Shown here: in pieces, positions 9,353 to 18,504 of the stretch
How positions within the stretch are numbered: the first letter of the stretch is position 1
How the letters are laid out: each line of letters begins with the position of its first letter
Made by a program: the position numbers and the translations under genes
The notes under the pieces: generated by a model
The model's database searches: none
The model's input: the letters and a program-made list of their open reading frames with translations, nothing else
What the model was told of the DNA's origin: nothing
Source: Flavivirga jejuensis
Lineage (GTDB): Bacteria > Bacteroidota > Bacteroidia > Flavobacteriales > Flavobacteriaceae
Length of the DNA: 64,000 nucleotides
Direction: 5' to 3'
Assembly (NCBI RefSeq): GCF_030540765.1
Contig: NZ_JAUOEL010000002.1
Span: forward strand, 62,001-126,000

Positions 9353-10231
9353 TTAAGCAGTCATTTTTTGTCTGTATTTTAGTGGTGATATTTGATATTG
9401 TTTATGAAACAATTGACAAAAATGTGATGCATTATTAAAACCAGATTCATAGCATATCTCATTAATATTTTTGTTCGTTGTTAATAACAACTTTGAAGAA
9501 CGTTCCAATCGCTTATTTCTAAGCCAATTGGCAGGAGAATCATTATACTTCTTTTTAAATTCTCTTTTAAATTGAGATAAACTTAAATTGGAAAGGTAAG
9601 CGAGATGATCAACATTTAGACTGCGATATACATTGGCATTAATAACAACATCAATTGATGAATTTTCTTCCACTAAACATTCTCTAAGAAAACTCATAAA
9701 ATAACTGCGTTCTTGCCCTGTAACAAGTAGAATCAGTAATTCTTCAAATTTATGTTTCAACAACTCCGAAACTGGTGTAGGCGTTAATTGAAAATAGGAA
9801 GAGACCGAGGTTATGTATCCATCCATCCATTTATCGAGATAGAACTGATAGGCTCCCATTGAATTTACATCTAATAATTCTGAAGGTGCTATTAACTGTC
9901 TATGTTGTGAAATGAATTCTGAAAGAAATTCATCTGTTAAGAATACTAAAATACATTCTAGTGTATTTCCATACTTCAACTTTTCGCAAACAATTATTGA
10001 ACCCTTCTTTACAAAGATGGCTTCACCAGCCTCTAGTTTGTAAAAATAATTAGGTGTTACTATACCCTGGTTACCTCTCAAGACAAACATCAACATGTGA
10101 TCTTTGATAAATAGTCTATCTTTCTCCTTTCCTTCCATCATAGAATACTGTACTATAGATTGTTGATCGGTCTCCATCACTTTAAAATTGTCCGCCTTAT
10201 CAAAATATAATTTTAACTCTTCACTAATCAT
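9353..10231 (-). CDS. AraC family transcriptional regulator
   Basis: 292 residues. The N-terminal ~140 residues are a cupin-like sensing domain (MLMFVLRGNQG, GEAIFVKKGS). Residues ~190-290 hold the paired AraC-type HTH, with LSLSQFKREFKKKY in the first and INEICYESGFNNASHFCQLF in the second. It sits between the dhaKLM operon and the one-chain DHA kinase. Its promoter has the same 28-bp upstream element, at the same distance from a TAnnTTTG box, as the glycerol facilitator operon. I therefore infer that it activates both itself and that operon in response to a three-carbon polyol or ketose. Confidence 0.88.
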   Translation of the reverse strand: MISEELKLYFDKADNFKVMETDQQSIVQYSMMEGKEKDRLFIKDHMLMFVLRGNQGIVTPNYFYKLEAGEAIFVKKGSIIVCEKLKYGNTLECILVFLTDEFLSEFISQHRQLIAPSELLDVNSMGAYQFYLDKWMDGYITSVSSYFQLTPTPVSELLKHKFEELLILLVTGQERSYFMSFLRECLVEENSSIDVVINANVYRSLNVDHLAYLSNLSLSQFKREFKKKYNDSPANWLRNKRLERSSKLLLTTNKNINEICYESGFNNASHFCQLFHKQYQISPLKYRQKMTA

Positions 10232-10257
10232 TGTACTTGTAATCTATTTAGAATACC

Positions 10258-10316
10258 CAAATATATTTAATTACTCTTATAAAAAATGTTCTATTTGGCT
10301 CATATATTGTCTTTTT
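10258..10316 (-). promoter_or_regulatory. araC promoter with predicted AraC operator
   Basis: A -7 element TATATTTG (reverse complement of 10258-10265) lies 27 nt before the araC start. Upstream of it, 10289-10316 contains TTCTATTTGGCTCAT (read on the plus strand) followed by a T-rich block. The element recurs at 17133-17160 with 25 of 28 bases identical, and the spacer to the TAnnTTTG box is 23 nt in both places. Confidence 0.65.
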
Positions 10317-10530
10317 ATATGAAAAGTCTTCTCTTATTTATGAAATAAAAAATAAAAAGGGAGCTAAATTATCTTTTAGCTATGCTTAAAACTAATAAAA
10401 TGACAGAGTAAAATCTTTTAAGTTTTATACATCAACGAAAACGCCACTTAAGTTGCTCATTTTTAGAACTAATTTTAAGAATATTATATTCTAAGGTCAA
10501 AAAAAACCAACTAAAATGGTTTATATTCAA

Positions 10531-10560
10531 AAAAGCTCATATAAATTTAAATGAGCTTTT
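10531..10560. terminator. Bidirectional terminator after dhaM
   Basis: AAAAGCTCAT at 10531-10540 pairs perfectly with ATGAGCTTTT at 10551-10560 around a 10-nt AT loop. It lies about 95 nt past the dhaM stop, with a T run on the minus strand, so it probably ends the facilitator-dha transcript. Confidence 0.65.
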
Positions 10561-10653
10561 GAATAAAAAAAATCTTGAATTTTGTTATTTCACCTCACCC
10601 AGAGCTGTAAAAAAGGTAGTTCTAATGGCTTCAAAAGAGTTATAAATATATTG

Positions 10654-13122
10654 CTAGCTGCTAAAAGAGCTTTTCACATCACCTAGCGTCGTAAAATATT
10701 CATTTACAGAAGAATTCATAGTATCTTTATTAATACTTAGGTTACGAATAACTTCTTTAATATCTGGAATAGCTGGGCTAGACATGCTAAAATTTCTTAA
10801 TCCTATTCTTGATAATAGTTTGGTTGCATTTTGATTTCTGGCAAGCTCTCCACACAAACTCACCTCTAAGTTGTTTTCTTTTGCTAACTTGATAACAGTT
10901 TGAACAGCTGATAAAACCGCAGGATGTAATGCACTAAAATATTTTGAAACATTTGTATTTTCTCTATCTAGTGCTAATAAATATTGAGTTAAATCGTTAG
11001 TGCCAATACTCAAAAAATTTATTTCTTTTGCTAATTGCGGAATAAGAAACAAAACGGAAGGCACCTCTACCATAATACCAACTTGCATATTTTTATCAAA
11101 AGGAATATTTTGCTTTTTTAAATCGTTTTGTACTTCTCTTAAAATTTTGTTGGCACTAAGAACTTCTTCTACAATACCAACCATAGGATACATAATTTTA
11201 ATTTGGTATGCGGCTGAAATTCTACATAATGCCCTTAACTGTGTTTTAAATAATGGGATGTTTTGTAAACAATATCGAATACCTCTTAATCCTAAAAACG
11301 GATTATTTTCTTCGCCAATACCCATATACGGTATGTGCTTGTCGCCACCAATATCTAATGTTCTAATGGTAATAGGAAGCCCTTTCATGTTTTCACACAA
11401 CTGTTTGTAAACACTATATTGTTCCTCTTCTGAAGGTGCACTTTCTCGATTCATAAAAAGAAATTCTGTTCTATATAAACCTATACCTTCTGCCCCATTA
11501 ACAAAAGCCAATTTAGCTTCTTTTGGACTGCTTACATTTGCCAAAATTTTAAATTCAACCCCATCATTACTAATTGCTGGTTGTTTTGCTTTTATAAAAC
11601 GTTCTTTTATAACGCGGTCTTCTTTTTCCTTTTCTAGAATAAGAACGTTGATTTTTTTTGGATTTTCACTCTTTAGAACAATATCGCCAGTACTACCATT
11701 CATAGCAAGCATATCGTTTTCTTTTATATCACTAATCGCTTTACCTACTGCTGTAATTGCTGGAATACCAAGTGAACGCGCTAAAATTGTAGCATGAGAC
11801 GTTTCGCCACCATGCATAGATATAATTCCTAGTACCTTATCTGTGTCTAGACTTAATGTTTGTGCCGGGCCTATTTCATCTACTACTAAAATAGCAGGTT
11901 CTGTAAGTATGATATCATTTTTTGAATCTCTTTGAATGTCACTTATTACCTTATTCCGTATTTCAACAATATCTGCTGCACGCTCTTTCAAATATGCATC
12001 CTCCATTTCCAAATACTTATTTTCAAGATCTGAAAAAACGGTATACCAAGCATATTCGGCACAAAGACAATCATTATTAATAATTTGCTCAACTTTATCA
12101 AGCGTTTTAGAATCGTTAAGCATGAAGATATGAAAGTCGAAAATTTCGGCATCCTCCTTACCATAAAGTGCCATTGTTTTTTGTTGGAGGTCTATAATAT
12201 TATTTAAGACAGCTTCTATAGCCATTTTAAGCTTTGAAATCTCCAATAACGTATTTTCGGCTTTTTCTTTTTTAACGTTTACAACCATGTTTTTTAACAA
12301 TTTAGCATGGCCAATAGCAATACCATTTGATACGCCTATGCCAGCTAATTTATTATTAACATGCTTACTAACTTTTTTATTACTCTGGGGTATAATTGTG
12401 TTTACAGGATCTCCAAAATTTTGTTTGACAAAACCTTTTAAAGCAATTTCTAAATCATCAGCCTGCTTGCCTTTTACTCTAAATGTAAGTATGTCGCCCT
12501 TTTTAGCTCCTAGCGTACTTACCTGACTGATACTATCTGCTGCAACAAAGGGTTTGTTTTTTGTGCTTACCGTTGCAGTAACATCAAATTTATTTACTAA
12601 CTCTATGAGTTTTACCGATGGTCTGGCATGTAAACCCAATTGATTAGGAACCGTGATTTTTATCTCTTTACCTACTACATCTGTAAAAGCATCTGTTTCA
12701 ACTTGCTCTTCAACAGGTTTTAATAATGTTTGCTTTCCTAAAAGACTATGCTTAGCCTCATTAGCAACAGCCTCAATATCTGCACCTGTCATGGCTTGTG
12801 CCACTGCTGCTATGGCGCCTTCAACTAAAGGAGCTTCACATAATAAGGTTTTATGTTTTAACCTTTCATCAACCAAATCTAGAGCTAATTCTGCATTCAT
12901 AACTGCGCTTCCAATATCCATAAGCACTAAAATCCCATTACTATCACTTAATGCTTCAATAGCATCTTTTATCTTAAAAGGATCTGTTCCTATTGGACTA
13001 GATGTATCTTCCAAACCACCTGCCGTGATAACAGCTACTTTATTTTGTGACATTTGATTTGCAAGTTCTTTTACACCTTCTGCCAACATTTTACTATGAG
13101 AAACAATTACTATTCCTACCAT
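10654..13122 (-). CDS. dhaM: DhaM-HPr-enzyme I fusion, phosphoryl donor for DHA kinase
   Basis: 822 residues carrying a whole PTS relay. Residues 1-130 are a mannose-class IIA domain (DhaM) with active His9 in VSHS. Residues 153-238 are HPr with His165 in GLHARPS. Residues 258-800 are enzyme I with His443 in GGETSHATILAR. The PEP-binding barrel is also present (LYRTEFLF, IRTLDIGGDK, SIGTND, Cys757 in LCGEL). E. coli DhaM is about 470 residues with a truncated EI part; here EI is full length with its C-terminal catalytic Cys, so the protein should autophosphorylate from PEP without a general PTS. It is the third kinase subunit after dhaK and dhaL (28-nt gap to dhaL). No sugar permease of the PTS is nearby. 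Confidence 0.92.
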   Translation of the reverse strand: MVGIVIVSHSKMLAEGVKELANQMSQNKVAVITAGGLEDTSSPIGTDPFKIKDAIEALSDSNGILVLMDIGSAVMNAELALDLVDERLKHKTLLCEAPLVEGAIAAVAQAMTGADIEAVANEAKHSLLGKQTLLKPVEEQVETDAFTDVVGKEIKITVPNQLGLHARPSVKLIELVNKFDVTATVSTKNKPFVAADSISQVSTLGAKKGDILTFRVKGKQADDLEIALKGFVKQNFGDPVNTIIPQSNKKVSKHVNNKLAGIGVSNGIAIGHAKLLKNMVVNVKKEKAENTLLEISKLKMAIEAVLNNIIDLQQKTMALYGKEDAEIFDFHIFMLNDSKTLDKVEQIINNDCLCAEYAWYTVFSDLENKYLEMEDAYLKERAADIVEIRNKVISDIQRDSKNDIILTEPAILVVDEIGPAQTLSLDTDKVLGIISMHGGETSHATILARSLGIPAITAVGKAISDIKENDMLAMNGSTGDIVLKSENPKKINVLILEKEKEDRVIKERFIKAKQPAISNDGVEFKILANVSSPKEAKLAFVNGAEGIGLYRTEFLFMNRESAPSEEEQYSVYKQLCENMKGLPITIRTLDIGGDKHIPYMGIGEENNPFLGLRGIRYCLQNIPLFKTQLRALCRISAAYQIKIMYPMVGIVEEVLSANKILREVQNDLKKQNIPFDKNMQVGIMVEVPSVLFLIPQLAKEINFLSIGTNDLTQYLLALDRENTNVSKYFSALHPAVLSAVQTVIKLAKENNLEVSLCGELARNQNATKLLSRIGLRNFSMSSPAIPDIKEVIRNLSINKDTMNSSVNEYFTTLGDVKSSFSS

Positions 13123-13150
13123 TCTTTACATGTATCAATTAAAACATTAA

Positions 13151-13789
13151 TTATTCTTCTATAGCTTCTTTTAAACTTTTTAATATAAGGTAGCTAGAAG
13201 TTGCTCCTGCGTCTTGATGTCCTACACTACGCGCTCCTAAATAACTAGCTCTTCCTTTTTTGGCAATGAGTGGAACTGTCGATTTCATTGATTTTTCAGC
13301 ACTCTTAACAATATCTGAGAATACTTTTTCGAATGTGTTGTTTTCTGAAAGAGACTCTTTTAATCTGTCTGCTACAGGGGCTAAAACATCAATCATTGTT
13401 TTGTCTCCTACAGATGCACGCCCTCTAAGTTTTACACCATTTACACCTTTTTCAAAAGCGGTAACAAAATCTTGTAATGAAAGTTCTGTTTTTGTAACTA
13501 TAGCCATACCAAATTGAAGAAAAAACGTGCCGTAAAGTGGCCCAGATGCACCACCAATACTAGATATTAGTGTCATACCCATATTTTTAAAAATGGCTCC
13601 CAAATCTGTATTTAAAGAAAATTCTTCTAGTTTATTATGTACTTTATTAAACCCACGCTCCATATTAAATCCATGGTCTGCATCTCCAATTTCAGAATCT
13701 AGCTTTGTTAAATAGTCTTTATTTTCTCTTAAAGTCAGTGATGCTAACTCAAACCATTTTATAATATGTTTATGTTGTAACGTCTTCAT
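13151..13789 (-). CDS. dhaL: PTS-dependent dihydroxyacetone kinase, ADP-binding subunit DhaL
   Basis: 212 residues, matching the ~210 of E. coli DhaL. EIGDADHGFNMERGF near residue 37 provides the Asp cluster that holds Mg-ADP, and a second conserved segment, GRASYLGARSVGHQDAGATS, lies near the C-terminus. In this family ADP is a bound cofactor that is rephosphorylated by DhaM and passes the phosphate to DHA on DhaK. The gene lies 25 nt downstream of dhaK and 28 nt upstream of dhaM. Confidence 0.93.
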   Translation of the reverse strand: MKTLQHKHIIKWFELASLTLRENKDYLTKLDSEIGDADHGFNMERGFNKVHNKLEEFSLNTDLGAIFKNMGMTLISSIGGASGPLYGTFFLQFGMAIVTKTELSLQDFVTAFEKGVNGVKLRGRASVGDKTMIDVLAPVADRLKESLSENNTFEKVFSDIVKSAEKSMKSTVPLIAKKGRASYLGARSVGHQDAGATSSYLILKSLKEAIEE

Positions 13790-13814
13790 AATTTTTTATT
13801 TAATTTTACTTAAT

Positions 13815-14885
13815 TCAAACACCCCATCTTAATGCTGGTGTTTTTACTGGAGCATCCCAAAATTTTAATATCTCATCATCGGTTTTTACCATAGTTATCG
13901 AAACCCCTTGCATATCTAAAGCTGTTATATAAGACCCTATAATTTTTCGGGTAATCACAATATTTTTGTCTTCACAAATTTCGTGCATTTTTCTGTATAC
14001 ACCATAAAGCTCGGATAGCGGCGTGCTCCCTAAACCGTTTACTAAAACAATCATTTTATCACCACTTTTAAATGGAGGGCTTGTAAATTCTATTTCTTTC
14101 CAATTACCAGTACCGTGATCCCATTCTCTTATTTGTCTGGTATAAACACCATCATCAAGGATAGCATGGGTTAAAATTGAAGTAATCTCATCACAAGATG
14201 TATGAGGGATACGCTTTCTCCCTGGTTCTCCATGGATACCAACACCTATTTCAATTTCATTTTCATCAATATCAAAATTAGGCTTGCCAGCAGCTGGTAC
14301 AATACACGAAGTAAGTGCCATCCCCATAGATCTACCATACGAATTTACTTTTGTTGCTAATTTGGCACAAGCTTCTAAACTATAGCCTGCTTCTGCTGCT
14401 GCTCCAACAATTTTTTCCATGATTACCGTAGTACCTACACCACGCCTTCCTGCTGTATAAAGACTATCTTTAACAGCAACATCATCATCAATTAATACGT
14501 TTTGAGTTTTTATACCCTCTGCATTCAACATCTCGGCAGCCATTTCGAAATTCATAACATCGCCTGTGTAGTTTTTAACTAGAAATAAAACACCGTGACC
14601 ATTATGAGCGGCTTTTGCACACTCAAACATTTGATCTGGAGTTGGCGAAGTAAAAACTTCTCCTGGGCAAGCAGCGTCTAACATGCCTTTACCTACATAA
14701 CCGCCATGCATAGGTTCATGACCACTACCTCCACCAGAAATAATAACTACTTTTTTTTGCGAATCACTATCGGCACGTATTATAAATTTAGGGTCAAGAT
14801 TTATTTTTAATTCTGGATGTGCTGCTGCCATACCTTGCATTTGCTCGGTAATTACATCTTCTATATTATTTATTAGTTTTTTCAT
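13815..14885 (-). CDS. dhaK: PTS-dependent dihydroxyacetone kinase, substrate subunit DhaK
   Basis: 356 residues, the same length class as E. coli DhaK. The active residues keep the E. coli numbers: His56 in GSGHEPMHGG, Asp109 in YTGDV, and His218 in GIHGEPGR, which forms the hemiaminal with dihydroxyacetone. It acts in the cytosol with DhaL and DhaM to make DHA phosphate from PEP. It follows a glycerol facilitator and a putative porin on one strand, so the operon couples uptake with phosphorylation. A glycerol dehydrogenase that would make DHA from glycerol is not in the window. Confidence 0.94.
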   Translation of the reverse strand: MKKLINNIEDVITEQMQGMAAAHPELKINLDPKFIIRADSDSQKKVVIISGGGSGHEPMHGGYVGKGMLDAACPGEVFTSPTPDQMFECAKAAHNGHGVLFLVKNYTGDVMNFEMAAEMLNAEGIKTQNVLIDDDVAVKDSLYTAGRRGVGTTVIMEKIVGAAAEAGYSLEACAKLATKVNSYGRSMGMALTSCIVPAAGKPNFDIDENEIEIGVGIHGEPGRKRIPHTSCDEITSILTHAILDDGVYTRQIREWDHGTGNWKEIEFTSPPFKSGDKMIVLVNGLGSTPLSELYGVYRKMHEICEDKNIVITRKIIGSYITALDMQGVSITMVKTDDEILKFWDAPVKTPALRWGV

Positions 14886-14978
14886 GTTTTCTATTTAATT
14901 TAGGTTAAATCCTATTCCATTTATTACTAGAATATAAATTTCCTCTTAGCTCTATTGAAACTAAGATGAAAATAATGA

Positions 14979-15812
14979 TTAAAGTTTTATTGTAGCATTA
15001 AAAGCGGCATTAAATTGATCTCTATTTGGATTATATACCATATCTGCTCTTAATGCAAGATTAATATCTTTTCCTATAGGAAATGCTTTAGATGTGTACC
15101 AACCAACTTGCGTAAAGTCTGCTTTTCCATCTGTTGTATAAAAATTATCATTAGGCACTCCAGATATGAATGGGCGTATTTTTATATCTTTTGGAAAATC
15201 GAAAGTATATCCCATTTCTAAATATAAAGAGGAATTATCACTTGGATCATTAATAAAATCCCAACCTGCAAAGAAATCAAGTTTCCCTACATTATAAATA
15301 GTTCTTAATTCTACTCTATTAGTTAGCGCTGCCCCACCTCCTTCGGGTGTATTATTAAAATCAAAAAAACCACCAACATTAGGATTATAGTGTGTTAACA
15401 CCATAACTGTTAGATTGGAATTTTCTCCAACTTTACCACCATATCCAACATAAGGAATAATTTCCTTGTAATTTTCTGCTACTGGCACCTCACTAGAAGA
15501 TGCGCCACCTCGTTCTGCAGGAGAGAGTGCGTACGATGCCCAAATTCCAGTAAAAAAGCCGCCGTTAGAAAATGTAACATTTGGTTGGATATTTGGATAA
15601 TCTCCTAATACAAGTCCACGCCAAATAAATCTAGTTGCCAGTGTTACTTCAAAATGCACTCCCCAGTCATTTTTTTTTGTCACTTCCTTGTCCTGAGACA
15701 TAGAATCTTTCACTTCTTTTTTTGCATTTTCTTTTACAGCTTCCGTTTGTGCAGTTGTTGATAACGTTAATAAAACGACCAACAAAAATGTTATATATTT
15801 TAAGTTTTTCAC
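14979..15812 (-). CDS. Putative porin, TorF/Gcw_chp-like
   Basis: 277 residues. A signal peptide ends near LSTTAQ, followed by a charged Lys/Glu linker and then a beta-rich body. TRFIWRGLVLGDYPNIQPN, GGFFTGIWASYAL and IIPYVGYGG match the start of the Gcw_chp (TorF-type putative porin) family. The final residues (ATIKL) suit an outer-membrane barrel. It lies between the glycerol facilitator and dhaK genes, so it probably lets glycerol or a related small solute cross the outer membrane; that role is inferred from context. Confidence 0.75.
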   Translation of the reverse strand: MKNLKYITFLLVVLLTLSTTAQTEAVKENAKKEVKDSMSQDKEVTKKNDWGVHFEVTLATRFIWRGLVLGDYPNIQPNVTFSNGGFFTGIWASYALSPAERGGASSSEVPVAENYKEIIPYVGYGGKVGENSNLTVMVLTHYNPNVGGFFDFNNTPEGGGAALTNRVELRTIYNVGKLDFFAGWDFINDPSDNSSLYLEMGYTFDFPKDIKIRPFISGVPNDNFYTTDGKADFTQVGWYTSKAFPIGKDINLALRADMVYNPNRDQFNAAFNATIKL

Positions 15813-15855
15813 GATATAATATTTATATATTAATTTATTTAATATTGAGTTTTTG

Positions 15856-16578
15856 TTAAAATACTGGAAAGAATATGATAAATAATCCAGCTAAAACACC
15901 ACCTATAATTGGACCAACTACTGGAATCCAACTATAAGCAAAATCTGAACTTCCTTTTCCTGGAATAGGTAAAATAGCATGTACTAAACGTGGTGCAAAA
16001 TCTCGGGCAGGATTGATAGCATAACCTGTTGTACCTCCTAATGATAAACCAATACCCCAAACAAGACCAGCTACTAAAAATGGCCCCAAGCCGTCTGAAA
16101 CACGACCACTACTATCAAAAATTGCAGCAACTCCAAGTACAAGAACAAAAGTTCCAATCGCTTCACTTATAATGTTAGCACTTGTTTTACGAATTGCAGG
16201 ACCTGTTGAAAAGCAGGCTAATTTAAGACCAGCATTCTCGGTAGCTTTCCAGTGTGGTCCAAAATGAAGATACACCAAAAGCCCTCCTAAAAACGCTCCA
16301 ATAAATTGAGCACTTATAAAAGGAATTACATTTGAAAAATCGCCACTAGAAACTGCAAAACCTATCGTTACAGCAGGGTTTATATGTGCTGGAGCTCCAA
16401 AAGCCAAAGCAACAAAAACACCTACTAATACAGCAAAAGCCCATCCTGAACTTATCACCATCCATCCTGAACCATTCGCTTTAGATTCAGATAATAAACA
16501 ATTGGCTACAACACCATTGCCTAAAAGAACCAATATCATGGTTCCAAATAATTCTCCTAATAAAATATTAATTTCCAT
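15856..16578 (-). CDS. glpF: MIP family glycerol facilitator
   Basis: 240 residues with six helices and both half-helix motifs: NPA at 67-69 (AHINPAVTIGF) and NPARD at 189-193 (YAINPARDFAPR). The Asp after the second NPAR is typical of glycerol facilitators as opposed to water-selective aquaporins. It passively admits glycerol or DHA across the inner membrane. It is the first gene of the operon leading to the porin and dhaKLM. The predicted promoter lies about 520 nt upstream (17102-17160), leaving a long leader that contains two dispersed-repeat copies. Confidence 0.9.
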   Translation of the reverse strand: MEINILLGELFGTMILVLLGNGVVANCLLSESKANGSGWMVISSGWAFAVLVGVFVALAFGAPAHINPAVTIGFAVSSGDFSNVIPFISAQFIGAFLGGLLVYLHFGPHWKATENAGLKLACFSTGPAIRKTSANIISEAIGTFVLVLGVAAIFDSSGRVSDGLGPFLVAGLVWGIGLSLGGTTGYAINPARDFAPRLVHAILPIPGKGSSDFAYSWIPVVGPIIGGVLAGLFIIFFPVF

Positions 16579-16612
16579 AATCTTTGTTAATTTAATTTTT
16601 AACTCATTTAAT

Positions 16613-16694
16613 CGAAAAGAATTCCTCCAGGCTCTGCCTCAAACCTGCCTACCAGCAAAGGCAGGGTTTCCATTGAAATTGTTATTCCTGTGAA
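16613..16694 (-). repeat. Dispersed repeat family, copy B
   Basis: Read on the minus strand it runs TTCACAGGAATAAC, GGAAACCCTGCC, then GGCAGAGCC and GGAATTCTTTTCG. It is in the opposite orientation to copy A and shares its first part with copy D (61041-61104). It lies about 35 nt upstream of the facilitator start. Confidence 0.7.
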
Positions 16695-16830
16695 CCTGCT
16701 TCTCGGCAGGAACGGAAATCTAAATACAGAATTTTGATTTTAGACCTTTTAGGTCAAAACCTGTACGCAACTTGATTAGGTATGAAACCAGCAAAAACCT
16801 ATGCTAAGCGGAGCCGAAGTATACTTCTAT

Positions 16831-16891
16831 GGCTCTCCCTCAAGCCTGCTTACCAGTAAAGGCAGGGATAGTTGGTTTCAAGAAATTCTTT
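16831..16891 (-). repeat. Dispersed repeat family, copy C
   Basis: The reverse complement begins AAAGAATTTCTTGAAACCAA and ends GAGGGAGAGCC, aligning with copy A over about 60 bp with few differences. It lacks the terminal GGAATTCTTTTC. Confidence 0.7.
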
Positions 16892-17101
16892 ATTTTTCTA
16901 CCGAGAGTTCATTTTTAACCCAGTAATTTTTTTGACATACAAAGACTATAACAGTAATATTCAAAATAGCTCTCAACTTGGGCGGACAAAACTTAACAAT
17001 AACAAGCTTATTATTTGAAAATAAATATTTAATAAATAAAACTCATTATAATTATTGATATATCATTTATAGGCTAGTAAAAATGAATTATTAGTATTTT
17101 T

Positions 17102-17160
17102 CAAACATATAACATCGCTATGGTCTAAAATTTTCTATTTGGCTCATTTTTTATCTTTTT
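17102..17160 (-). promoter_or_regulatory. Predicted AraC-controlled promoter of the glycerol facilitator/dha operon
   Basis: A TATGTTTG -7 element (reverse complement of 17102-17109) is preceded by the element at 17133-17160 that contains TTCTATTTGGCTCAT. Sequence and 23-nt spacing match the araC promoter. A dyad, GCTCATTTT/AAAATGAGC, extends from within the element to about 17172; it could be part of the operator or an unrelated terminator-like hairpin. Confidence 0.65.
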
Positions 17161-17477
17161 TGGGAAAATGAGCTTTTTGAAGTAGTATTTTTATAAGAAA
17201 AGTAACAAAGATGTAAGATTTGGACTAAATTCGACACTTTAAAAACAGTTTAATTGAGTGTGCTAAAAATTAAGAATACATTCTATTATTCTTTGTTTAT
17301 CGTTTAATCAATCCAACCGAAATCAATGCTCATGTCTCTAAAAAAAAGCAGTTTCGATTCCTTAAAAAAATCCACTTTATTTGTAGGTTAATATTTACTA
17401 TATTCGTAGGGTATATATTAAAAATATAATTGCGTGGTAATTATATTTAATTGTTGTACTTAATATAAACCAATCGA

Positions 17478-18338
17478 ATGTTTAACAATTTATTTTCAAA
17501 AAAAGAATATAGTAGTAAGACAGGATTCTTCAAAGTTGAGAACAAAAAACTAATTCCAATAGACGAGTTAGAAAAAGGATCAATAAATGATTGCATTGAA
17601 AAAATAGGTTTTCCGACGAATCATATTTACACAATACATTCTTTTGATTCTGACAAAATATCTGTTTTAGGATTCAAAACTTTAACCAAAAGTCTTCAAT
17701 TTGTATTAGCTAAGAATCCTCAAACCAAAATTTCCTTTTCAGATGTTTCAATAGCGGTAAAAGGAATTGATTGGGAATTCGAGTATTCTGATTTAAATAT
17801 TGAGGACATTTTAAAAGAAGGTATAGATTATGAAAATTTTGACTTAAATTTTGTCAAATCAATACTTAATTTAACTAAAGAGGATAGAGATTTATATAAG
17901 TCTGAAGAACTTGGACTTTATCTTCTGTTCGAAAATGGAATACTTAAAGTATTTACTTCTTCAGAATGGGAGAATTCATCTACAAAATGGCTGAAAGATA
18001 TTAACAAAAAAATGTTTAGCAGTATGGTTAATGAAGCCAAACAATTTCATAGAAACGAAATTGAAGCAATGGAAGAGGTCAATAGACAAACCAAAGCTTT
18101 GATGGATGTCCCAAAAGCAATGAAAAACGAATTTTTAACATTACACAAAAACAAAAATGGAAATTTCAATTTCTATAATTTAGTAATAGCACATTACACC
18201 CAAGATTGTAATCAAAATGATTTTCTATTTATGAACAAAGGGAGATTAAAAAAGATTGATGAACAAACATTTGAAATCGGAAAGTTTAAATACGAATTCG
18301 ATATTAATAAACAATTAATAGGTGTTAACGAAAAATAA
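17478..18338 (+). CDS. Hypothetical soluble protein
   Basis: 286 residues, no signal peptide or membrane segment. It is charged and beta/alpha mixed. A central helix-rich part (about 185-225, KEAKQFHRNEIEAMEEVNRQ region) may form a short coiled coil. No family was recognised. It stands alone on the plus strand, divergent from the glycerol facilitator operon and separated by 166 nt from the oxidase fusion gene. The next gene has its own AT-rich upstream region, so co-transcription is uncertain. Confidence 0.65.
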   Translation: MFNNLFSKKEYSSKTGFFKVENKKLIPIDELEKGSINDCIEKIGFPTNHIYTIHSFDSDKISVLGFKTLTKSLQFVLAKNPQTKISFSDVSIAVKGIDWEFEYSDLNIEDILKEGIDYENFDLNFVKSILNLTKEDRDLYKSEELGLYLLFENGILKVFTSSEWENSSTKWLKDINKKMFSSMVNEAKQFHRNEIEAMEEVNRQTKALMDVPKAMKNEFLTLHKNKNGNFNFYNLVIAHYTQDCNQNDFLFMNKGRLKKIDEQTFEIGKFKYEFDINKQLIGVNEK

Positions 18339-18504
18339 ATACTTCATACCATGTTTAACCGAAATTATGGCAGATTTGACTAGGCCTGAATCCACGAGGA
18401 ATTTCTAAAGTCAATGTCTAACTCGAAAAGTAGTATGTTTTTATACCCTAAGTTTCATACACAAATCATTATAAACAAACAAACCAAACTAAAACCCTCA
18501 AAAG

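Larger units (their letters stand above)
16579..17477. other. Long leader and promoter region of the glycerol facilitator operon
   Basis: About 900 bp without a gene. It holds dispersed repeats B (16613-16694) and C (16831-16891) and the predicted AraC-type promoter (17102-17160). The rest, up to the divergent gene at 17478, is AT-rich with no further feature seen. Confidence 0.55.

Noticed and set aside
17141-17173. Terminator-like hairpin GCTCATTTT/AAAATGAGC
   Set aside because: No gene ends here and half of it coincides with the element shared with the araC promoter, so I treat it as regulatory instead of a terminator.
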